Assembly (NCBI GenBank): GCA_016206515.1
Contig: JACQRN010000159.1
Span: 1 to 12,395, forward strand
Source: Planctomycetota bacterium
GTDB lineage: Bacteria; Planctomycetota; SBBH01; JACQRN01
Length of the DNA: 12,395 nucleotides
Direction: 5' to 3'
Below are positions 1 through 5,658 of the stretch, piece by piece. The translations under genes and the position numbers were made by a program. Under the pieces are notes generated by a model. It did not search any database. It saw only the letters and a program-made list of their open reading frames with translations, and had not been told where the DNA came from. Every line of letters begins with the position of its first letter. Positions within the stretch are counted from its first letter, which is position 1.

Positions 1-2
1 CC

Positions 3-698
3 CTTGCGGATGTGGGCGGTGCGCTCGGGCGACTCGCGCGGTTGCGCGCCGTCCCTTCCCCTGCGCTAGCCCCACCGCGGGGCGCGCAGGCCCCGCCGGT
101 CTTCGGGGCCGGGATCGTGCAGGCGATCGTCCTCGCCCCGCTCGTCCTGTGCTCCCTTCTCGCCTGGGTCCGACGCGGCTTCGCGCCGCGCTACCTCCTG
201 TTCGCGGTTCCCGCCATGGCGGTCGCCTGGGGGCTCCTCGCGTGCCGCGGCTCGCGCGGGCGCCGGACGGTCTTCCGCGTCCTTCTTGCCGCGACGCTCG
301 CGCACCACGCAGCGGGGATGGCCGCGTACCTCCGGGAGATCCGCGCGCGCGATCCCGCGCCGGTGGCGGCGGCCGTCGCCGAGCTGACGGGGGCGGGGCT
401 GACGCACCTGTTCACGCCGATGGGGTACGGCTACTCGCTCGCCTTCCATTCCGGCGAGTCGATCCGCATCACGCCGTACGATTACTACGACCTCCTGCCC
501 CGCTACACCGCCGAGACACGCGCGCGGGAGTCGTACGCCTACCTCTTTCCTCCCGACTCGGTGGAGGCGCTTGCGGCGTTCCGCGGATACCTGGGCGGGC
601 TCGGCGTGCCGTCGCGCGAGAGAGCGCTCTCGTGCGGGACCGCGGTGGTGCTGTCGAACCCGCCCTGGATCGCATGGCGCGTCGACGAGCCGGAGTGA
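3..698 (+). CDS. C-terminal part of a polytopic membrane protein, probably GT-C glycosyltransferase (5' end outside window)
   Basis: The frame is open from the first bases of the window, so the gene begins upstream; a GTG at position 12 is unlikely to be the true start. About three hydrophobic stretches are visible (GIVQAIVLAPLVLCSLLAWV, YLLFAVPAMAVAWGLLAC and VFRVLLAATLAHHAAGMAAY). They are followed by a soluble tail of roughly 130 residues rich in Tyr and Pro (GYGYSLAFHSG, TPYDYYDLLPRY). Several membrane helices followed by a globular C-terminal domain is the usual shape of PMT/ArnT-like GT-C enzymes, which move sugars from polyprenyl-phosphate donors on the outer face of the inner membrane. 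The catalytic N-terminal loop lies outside the window, so this function is inferred from shape alone. It ends 44 bases before the HMG-CoA reductase gene. It could equally be an uncharacterised polytopic membrane protein. Confidence 0.6.
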   Translation, partial: LADVGGALGRLARLRAVPSPALAPPRGAQAPPVFGAGIVQAIVLAPLVLCSLLAWVRRGFAPRYLLFAVPAMAVAWGLLACRGSRGRRTVFRVLLAATLAHHAAGMAAYLREIRARDPAPVAAAVAELTGAGLTHLFTPMGYGYSLAFHSGESIRITPYDYYDLLPRYTAETRARESYAYLFPPDSVEALAAFRGYLGGLGVPSRERALSCGTAVVLSNPPWIAWRVDEPE

Positions 699-706
699 GA
701 AAGAGG

Positions 707-735
707 GAGACGGCGGGGGATGCGTCCGGTATTGT
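707..735 (+). promoter_or_regulatory. Candidate sigma70-type promoter for the HMG-CoA reductase operon
   Basis: A TATTGT hexamer (730-735, 4 of 6 matches to TATAAT) lies 17 bases downstream of GAGACG (707-712, 3 of 6 matches to TTGACA). The -10 box ends 7 bases before the ATG at 743, so transcription would begin at or next to the start codon. The -10 box overlaps the left arm of the palindrome at 732-750. The -35 match is weak, so this rests mainly on the -10 box and its position. Confidence 0.35.
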
Positions 736-750
736 TCATCCCATGAACAA
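732..750. promoter_or_regulatory. Perfect 19-bp palindrome over the HMG-CoA reductase start codon (putative operator)
   Basis: The sequence is TTGTTCATCCCATGAACAA: two perfectly complementary 8-base arms around a CCC centre. The ATG of the right arm is the start codon at 743, and the left arm overlaps the candidate -10 box. Almost the same palindrome, in the same register relative to a start codon, lies at 11855-11873 in front of the winged-helix regulator. A dimeric winged-helix protein bound here would block RNA polymerase. The mRNA could also fold and hide the start codon. Confidence 0.6.
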
Positions 751-2023
751 CGAGGGAACCCCTTCCGGTTCCTCGCGCCTTCCCGGGTTCCACCGCCTCC
801 CGATGGCTGAGCGGGTCCGGCTTGTCGCACAGTCCGCGGGGCTGACGGACGAGGAGCGCGCCGCGCTCGGAGTCGGACGCCCGCCCCTCGAGGAGGTGGA
901 CGCGCTCTCGGAGAACGCGATCGGGGTGCTGGGGATCCCCCTGGGGGTGGCGACGAACTTCCGGGTCAACGGCCGGGACGTCCTGGTCCCGATGGCGACC
1001 GAGGAATCCTCGGTCGTCGCGGGGGCCTCGCACGGCGCGAAAATGGTGCGCGAGGGGGGCGGGTTCCGCGCGGAGTCGACCGATCCGCTGATGGAGGTCC
1101 AGGTCTGCCTCGACGACGTGGCGGATCCTGCATCCGCCGCAGCGCGTGTGGAGGCGGAGCGCGCCTCGCTCCTGGCGGAGGCGGACGCCTGCTCGCGCAC
1201 CCTCCCGGCGATCGGCGGCGGCGCGCGCGACCTGCGCGTGCGCGTGATCGACGGCGACTTCGGTCCGACGGTGGTCGTCCACCTCGGCGTAGACGTCCGC
1301 GACGCGATGGGGGCGAACGTCGTCAACACGATGGGGGAGCGGCTCGCCCCGCGCCTGGAATCCCTCCTGGGGGGGCGCGCGGTCCTCCGGGTGATCGACA
1401 ACTACGCCGTGCGCCGCATCGCCCGCGCGCGCGCCACGGTCCCCGCCTCCGCGATGGGGGGTCCCGAGGCGGTTGCGGGGGTGCTGCGGACGTTCAGCGT
1501 CGCGCGCCACGACGTCCACCGCGCGGTCGGCCACAACAAGGGGATGATGAACGGCGTCACGGCGGTCGTGCTCGCCACGGGGAACGATACGCGCGCCTTC
1601 GAGTCGTGCGCGCACGCCTACGCCGCGCGGACGGGGGCGTACCGTCCCCTCCCGGTCTGGGGGCGCGATGCGAAGGGGGACCTCACCGCCGACCTGGAGC
1701 TGCCGGTCCCGGTCGGGATCGTCGGGGGGTTGACGCGCGCGCACCCGACCGTACGGGCGGTCTTGAAGATCCTCGGCGTGAAGACCGCGCGCGAGCTGGG
1801 GGAGATCCTCGTCTGCGTCGGCCTCGCCTCGAAGCTCGCCGCGGAGCACGCCCTGGCGACCGCCGGAATCCAGCGCGGCCACATGCGCCTGCACGCCTCG
1901 AAGCTCGCCGCCCTCGCCGGAGCGCAGGGCGCCGAGATCGCCGAGGTCGCCGCGCGCCTGGTCTCCGGGGGCGACATCACCGCCCCCCGGGCGGCAGACA
2001 TCCTTCGTGAGATACGGAAATGA
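743..2023 (+). CDS. mvaA: Hydroxymethylglutaryl-CoA reductase, class II (degradative type)
   Basis: This 426-residue protein interconverts HMG-CoA and mevalonate using two NAD(P)H. Its length matches class II enzymes such as Pseudomonas mevalonii MvaA. Visible family motifs are ENAIGVLGIPLGVATNF, the ATEESSVVAGAS segment with the catalytic glutamate (E87/E88), DAMGANVVNT for the dinucleotide, GHNKGMMNG with K266, GNDTRAFESCAHAYA with D282, and GIQRGHMRLHA with H380. K266, D282 and H380 fall within one residue of P. mevalonii K267, D283 and H381, so the active site appears intact. I chose ATG 743 because it lies just upstream of the conserved region and is preceded by a promoter-like box; the longer open frame upstream overlaps the previous gene and is not protein-like. 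There is no Shine-Dalgarno sequence. The next gene starts 7 bases after the stop, implying an operon. Whether it makes or consumes mevalonate cannot be read from the sequence, though class II members are often catabolic. Confidence 0.93.
   Translation: MNNEGTPSGSSRLPGFHRLPMAERVRLVAQSAGLTDEERAALGVGRPPLEEVDALSENAIGVLGIPLGVATNFRVNGRDVLVPMATEESSVVAGASHGAKMVREGGGFRAESTDPLMEVQVCLDDVADPASAAARVEAERASLLAEADACSRTLPAIGGGARDLRVRVIDGDFGPTVVVHLGVDVRDAMGANVVNTMGERLAPRLESLLGGRAVLRVIDNYAVRRIARARATVPASAMGGPEAVAGVLRTFSVARHDVHRAVGHNKGMMNGVTAVVLATGNDTRAFESCAHAYAARTGAYRPLPVWGRDAKGDLTADLELPVPVGIVGGLTRAHPTVRAVLKILGVKTARELGEILVCVGLASKLAAEHALATAGIQRGHMRLHASKLAALAGAQGAEIAEVAARLVSGGDITAPRAADILREIRK
751..775 (+). other. 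Stem-loop in the first codons of the HMG-CoA reductase gene
   Basis: CGAGGGAACC pairs with GGTTCCTCG across a 6-base CCTTCC loop, giving nine base pairs with one bulged G. It follows directly on the start-codon palindrome, so the first 44 bases of the probable mRNA can form two consecutive hairpins. In GC-rich coding sequence such structures can arise by chance. Confidence 0.3.
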
Positions 2024-2030
2024 GGGACAG

Positions 2031-3566
2031 ATGCGCCTGACCGAACACGACGGGAAGCGGCTGCTGGCGCTCGCGGGGATCCGTGTCCCCGACGGGGGGT
2101 GGGCCCGCGACCCGGACGGCGTACGGCGGCTCGCGGGAAGTTTACGCGGGGCGGTGGCGGTCAAGCTCCAGGATCCCGCCCCGTCGCGCTTGAAGCGGGG
2201 TTGGGTGCGGCGGTGCATCGACGCCCGGGCGGCCGGTGAGGCCGCCTCCGCGATCCTCCGGGAGGGGGGGAGCCCGTCCCTGGGATTCCGCGTGGAGCGG
2301 TGGAGGGAGCCGGAGAGGGAGTTCTACGCAGCGGTCGTCTCGGACCCCGCCGCGCGCGCCCCGGTGCTCCTGTTCGGCGCGCAGGGGGGGCGCGGCGTTG
2401 AGGAGGGGGCGGGGGTCCTGCGCCGCGTCCTGTCGATCCGGCGGGGGCCGGCGCCGGAGGACCTGCGGGCGTGCGTCGCGGCAGCCGACCTGTCCGGACG
2501 CGCGGCGGATTCCCTGGGCAAGCTCCTGTCGTCGCTCTGGTCCGTCTACCGTTCGCACGGGGCGGTTCTCGTCGAGGTCAACCCCCTGGGGTTGTGCGGG
2601 GGGGATCTCGTTGCGCTCGACGCGCGCGTGGAGCTCGACCCCGACGCGCGCGAGGGGGCGGCGCGGTTCGAGCCGGAGGTCCCCGCCGACGAGGATCCTC
2701 TGGAGCGCGTGGCGGGGGAGATCGACCGGCACGACCACCGCGGGGTCGCGCACTTCCTGCGGGTCGACTGGCCGAGCGCGGCGCGCGCAGGGCGCACACC
2801 GATCGGGCTCCACTGCGTCGGGACGGGGGTGAGTCTGACGTGCATGGACGAGCTGGCGCGCCACGGGTTCCTTCCGATCAACTTCGCCGACACCTCGGGG
2901 AACCCGACCGCCTCGAAGATCTGCCGCGTGGTCCGGGTCATCTTCGCCCAGGAATCGATGGCGGGGTATTTCTTCATGACCTGCGTCTCGAGCCAGCAGC
3001 TGGCGCACACCGCGCGCGGGATCGCGAAGGCGTTCCTGGAGATGTTCCCGGGGAGCTCGGGCCGGCCCGACCGGCCGTGCCTGTTCTGTTTTCGGGGGGC
3101 GTGGGACGAGGAGGCGCAGGGGATCCTCCGCGCGCACGGGGTCGTCGGGGCGAACGTTCGCGTTCTGGGGCGGGAGTCGAGTGAGAGGGCCGCCGCCGAC
3201 GCGTTCGCGGAACTCTTCCGGGGGAGGACGGCCGCGCCGTTCCCTCCGGCGCACCCCCTGCAAGAGGCCGACCTGCACGAGGATCGCCCGGGGATCGTCC
3301 GGTTCGACGTCCTGTCGGGCGGCGTGATTTCGATCGACACGGAGGCGTGCGTCCGGTGCACCTCGTACGCCTGCCTGCGCGCCTGCCGCTCCCCCTCCGA
3401 CGAGCCGGTGCTCGCCGTCGAGGGGGGGCGGGCGCGCCTTCGCATAACGCCCGAGGAGGCGCGCCGCGGCGGGTGCGTCGAATGCCTCGCCTGCGTCCTC
3501 GACTGCCGTCTGGAGGGGCGCGACGCGATCCGCGTACGCCTTCCCCTGTCGGCGGAGGGCGCCTAG
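2031..3566 (+). CDS. ATP-grasp CoA ligase beta subunit (SucC-like) fused to a C-terminal ferredoxin-like domain
   Basis: A 511-residue protein. Residues 1-400 follow the succinyl-CoA synthetase beta plan: MRLTEHDGKRLLALAGI at the start, an ATP-grasp fold with K45, Mg-binding VEVNPL (E182, N184) and ALDAR (D197), then the ligase domain with NFADTSG (N284-D287). Normal SucC proteins are about 390 residues; here another 110 follow. Residues 428-505 hold two four-cysteine groups, C440-x2-C443-x4-C448-x3-C452 and C482-x2-C485-x2-C488-x3-C492, the layout expected for two [4Fe-4S] clusters and similar, from memory, to FixX-type ferredoxin-like proteins. The usual GGRGKAGG glycine loop after the ATP-grasp lysine is replaced by PAPSRLKRG, so substrate and nucleotide use may differ from succinate/ADP. 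The start is set by GAGGGA at 2022-2027 and by the coupled HMG-CoA reductase stop. The acyl substrate is unknown; context suggests a product of HMG-CoA or related hydroxyacid metabolism. The fusion lies in one uninterrupted frame. Confidence 0.82.
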   Translation: MRLTEHDGKRLLALAGIRVPDGGWARDPDGVRRLAGSLRGAVAVKLQDPAPSRLKRGWVRRCIDARAAGEAASAILREGGSPSLGFRVERWREPEREFYAAVVSDPAARAPVLLFGAQGGRGVEEGAGVLRRVLSIRRGPAPEDLRACVAAADLSGRAADSLGKLLSSLWSVYRSHGAVLVEVNPLGLCGGDLVALDARVELDPDAREGAARFEPEVPADEDPLERVAGEIDRHDHRGVAHFLRVDWPSAARAGRTPIGLHCVGTGVSLTCMDELARHGFLPINFADTSGNPTASKICRVVRVIFAQESMAGYFFMTCVSSQQLAHTARGIAKAFLEMFPGSSGRPDRPCLFCFRGAWDEEAQGILRAHGVVGANVRVLGRESSERAAADAFAELFRGRTAAPFPPAHPLQEADLHEDRPGIVRFDVLSGGVISIDTEACVRCTSYACLRACRSPSDEPVLAVEGGRARLRITPEEARRGGCVECLACVLDCRLEGRDAIRVRLPLSAEGA

Positions 3567-3576
3567 GTATGCCTCG

Positions 3577-3604
3577 TTGGGATTTGGGATTTGGGAGTTG
3601 GGAG
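3577..3604. repeat. Four heptamer tandem repeats (TTGGGAT x2, TTGGGAG x2)
   Basis: Four contiguous 7-base units fill most of the 49-base gap between the beta and alpha CoA-ligase genes, ending 11 bases before the alpha start codon. They are AT-richer than the surroundings. The four GGG runs (3579, 3586, 3593, 3600), separated by 4-base loops, fit a G-quadruplex motif on the + strand, which is also the mRNA strand. Confidence 0.75.
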
Positions 3605-3615
3605 TTTTCCTCTCC

Positions 3616-4506
3616 ATGCCGATCCTGATCGACGAGAACACGCGCCTGCTCGTCCAGGGGATCACGGGGCGCCAGGCGTTCGCCAACACGCTCTACATGC
3701 GCGCCTACGGGACGCGGATCGTCGCCGGCGTCACGCCGGGGAAGGGGGGCCGGTCGGTGGACGGGGTCCCGGTCTACGGCGCCGTGACGGAGGCGGTTGC
3801 CGCGCATCCGGAGATCAATGCGACCGTCGTGTACGTCCCCCCCCGCGCGGTGAAGGGGGCCGCAATCGAGGCGCTCACCTCGGGGATCCCCCTGGTGTTC
3901 CTCACCACCGAGCGGGTTCCGCAGCAGGACATGCTCGAGGTGATCGAGGTTGCGCGCGAGAAGGGCGCCCGCGTGGTGGGCCCGAACACGATCGGGGCGA
4001 TCTCTCCGGGGCGGTGTGTCGTCGGGCTGATCGGCGCGCGGGTCGACCACGCGAACCTCTCGTTCCGCGCGGGGCCGGTCGGGGTGCTGTCGCGCAGCGG
4101 TGGACAGACGACGACCGTCTCGTACTACCTGACGCGCGCCGGGATCGGGCAGTCGACCGCGCTCTGCGTCGGCGGCGACCCGTTCGTCGGGACGACCTGG
4201 CCGGACGTCCTGGACCTGTTCGAGCGCGACCCCTCCACGCGCGTCGTCGCCGCCTTCGGCGAGATCGGCACCGACAACGAGGAGCTCGCCGCCGAGGAAA
4301 TTCGCGCGGGCCGGTTCACCAAGCGGCTGGTCGTCTACATCTCCGGGCGCGAGGCGCTCCCCGGGGTCCGGTTCGGCCACGCCGGGGCGTTGATCCGCTC
4401 CTCGGCTGGTTCCGCGGAGGCAAAGCGGGAGACGTTGCGTTCCGCCGGTGCTGTCGTCCTGGAGCACCTCGACGAAATGGCCGATGCGGTGGGGAAGGCG
4501 CTATGA
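3616..4506 (+). CDS. CoA ligase alpha subunit, SucD-like (NDP-forming)
   Basis: A 296-residue protein, the normal length for succinyl-CoA synthetase alpha. It binds CoA in an N-terminal Rossmann domain and carries the phosphohistidine shuttled between it and the ATP-grasp subunit. Visible motifs are ENTRLLVQGITGRQ near the N-terminus, GVTPGKGG, VYVPPRAV, the GPNTIGAISPG segment, SRSGGQTTTVSYYLTRAGIG, GGDPFVGTTWPDVL, GEIGTDNEE and GHAGALI with the catalytic H255. The start MPILIDENTR aligns with family N-termini; an in-frame ATG at 3577 would add 13 residues translated from the heptamer repeat and is rejected. No Shine-Dalgarno sequence is present because the repeat occupies that space. Its partner is the gene just upstream, and together they form a complete alpha-beta ligase. 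Related pairs activate malate, citrate or other acids, so succinate specificity cannot be assumed. Confidence 0.9.
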   Translation: MPILIDENTRLLVQGITGRQAFANTLYMRAYGTRIVAGVTPGKGGRSVDGVPVYGAVTEAVAAHPEINATVVYVPPRAVKGAAIEALTSGIPLVFLTTERVPQQDMLEVIEVAREKGARVVGPNTIGAISPGRCVVGLIGARVDHANLSFRAGPVGVLSRSGGQTTTVSYYLTRAGIGQSTALCVGGDPFVGTTWPDVLDLFERDPSTRVVAAFGEIGTDNEELAAEEIRAGRFTKRLVVYISGREALPGVRFGHAGALIRSSAGSAEAKRETLRSAGAVVLEHLDEMADAVGKAL

Positions 4507-4514
4507 GTCCAAGA

Positions 4515-4631
<117 letters not shown>

Positions 4632-4641
4632 GTTTGAAGTC

Positions 4642-5643
4642 ATGTCCCTTCCTCCGCCTCACGATTGGAACCTCCCCTCCGCGCCGGGCCCCGTGCGGCT
4701 GCATCCCGAATTCCTTAATGATGAATCTCTCCGCGACGGCCTCCAGTCCCCTTCGACACTGCATCCTCCCCTGGAGAGGAAGAAGGAGTTCCTGCGCGCG
4801 GCCGCCGCCATCGGCGTCGGGCGCGCCAACCTGGGGTTCCCCGCCGCCTCCGAGCGGCACGGCGAGGACGTCGCCGCGCTCGCGCGGTTCCTCGCCGAGG
4901 AGCGCCTCCCGATCCGCCCCTCCGCCTGCGGTCGGACGATGATTGAGGACGCGCGCGGAATCGCCGAGGCGGCGCAGCGCGCCGGGGTTCCGCTTGTGGC
5001 GGACATCTTCACGGGATCGAGCGCCATCCGGCGCGACGTGGAGGGGTGGACGCTCGACGAGATCCGCCGGCGCAGCGAGGAGGTGGTCTCCTTCCTGGTG
5101 CGCGAGGATCTCGATGTGAGCTACTTCACCGAGGACACGACCCGCGCCGACCCGGAGACGGTCCGGACGCTCTACGCCGCCGCGATCGGGGCCGGCGCGC
5201 GGCGCATCTGCGTCTGCGACACGGTCGGCCACGCCACGCCGCGCGGGGTCCGCGCCGTCCTCGCGCACGTCCGCCGGGTCGTCGAGTCGACCGGGGCGAA
5301 GGTCTGGATCGACTGGCACGGCCACCGCGACCGGGCTCTGGGCGAGATCAACGCGGTCACGGCGCTGGAGGCGAGCGCCGACGGTGTGCACGCCTGCGCC
5401 CTGGGGATCGGCGAGCGCGTCGGGAACCCCGCGCTCGACTCCCTTCTGGTCAACCTCTCGATGATGGGGTGGGTCGACCGCGACCTGACCGGCCTGGCGC
5501 GGTACGTCCGCATCGCCTCGGAGATCTTCGGGGTCCCCCTGTCGCCGGGGTATCCTGTGTTCGGCGCACGGGCGTCGGGCGTCCCGGCGTCTGCCGCCTC
5601 GCGCGTCTCCGCCGTTCCGGCGGCGCGGTTCGGGGTTGGGTAG
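4642..5643 (+). CDS. DRE-TIM metallolyase, isopropylmalate/homocitrate synthase-like, single domain
   Basis: This 333-residue protein joins or splits acetyl-CoA and an oxo-acid in relatives such as LeuA, homocitrate synthase, Re-citrate synthase and HMG-CoA lyase. The TIM-barrel start NDESLRDGLQS (D27, R31, D32, Q35) supplies the first metal ligand; WHGHRD (H226, H228) supplies the metal-binding histidines; GIGERVGN (255-262) is the hallmark of the synthase branch, whereas HMG-CoA lyase has a Cys-containing GGCPYAPG-type loop. It lacks the LeuA regulatory domain. Two oddities: the signature usually read HxH-N/D-D-x-G is here HGHRDRA, and the tail after YPVFG looks shortened, lacking the TGVHAAAVIKA-like helix. 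Substrate is therefore uncertain. Context beside HMG-CoA reductase and a CoA ligase suggests a branched hydroxyacyl substrate. ATG 4642 is chosen as the first start beyond the inverted repeat; only a weak TTGAAG precedes it. The next gene follows by 15 bases. Confidence 0.8.
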   Translation: MSLPPPHDWNLPSAPGPVRLHPEFLNDESLRDGLQSPSTLHPPLERKKEFLRAAAAIGVGRANLGFPAASERHGEDVAALARFLAEERLPIRPSACGRTMIEDARGIAEAAQRAGVPLVADIFTGSSAIRRDVEGWTLDEIRRRSEEVVSFLVREDLDVSYFTEDTTRADPETVRTLYAAAIGAGARRICVCDTVGHATPRGVRAVLAHVRRVVESTGAKVWIDWHGHRDRALGEINAVTALEASADGVHACALGIGERVGNPALDSLLVNLSMMGWVDRDLTGLARYVRIASEIFGVPLSPGYPVFGARASGVPASAASRVSAVPAARFGVG

Positions 5644-5658
5644 GGGAAGGGGCTCGGC

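Noticed and set aside
149..742. An upstream extension of the HMG-CoA reductase frame that would add about 198 residues
   Set aside because: It overlaps the preceding membrane-protein gene, is Arg/Pro-rich and matches no family extension. The ATG at 743 gives the usual length and has promoter-like sequence before it.
539..2218. Long minus-strand open frame opposite HMG-CoA reductase
   Set aside because: The + strand has every catalytic motif of class II HMG-CoA reductase; the antisense product is low-complexity and His/Arg/Pro-rich, a GC artefact.
3577..3615. Upstream start for the CoA-ligase alpha gene
   Set aside because: The extra 13 residues would be translated from the heptamer repeat; family alignment begins at MPILIDENTR.
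4642..5643. Naming the DRE-TIM protein HMG-CoA lyase (mvaB) because of its neighbour
   Set aside because: It has the GIGERVGN synthase-branch signature and no Cys-containing lyase loop; the neighbour alone is not enough to assign lyase activity.
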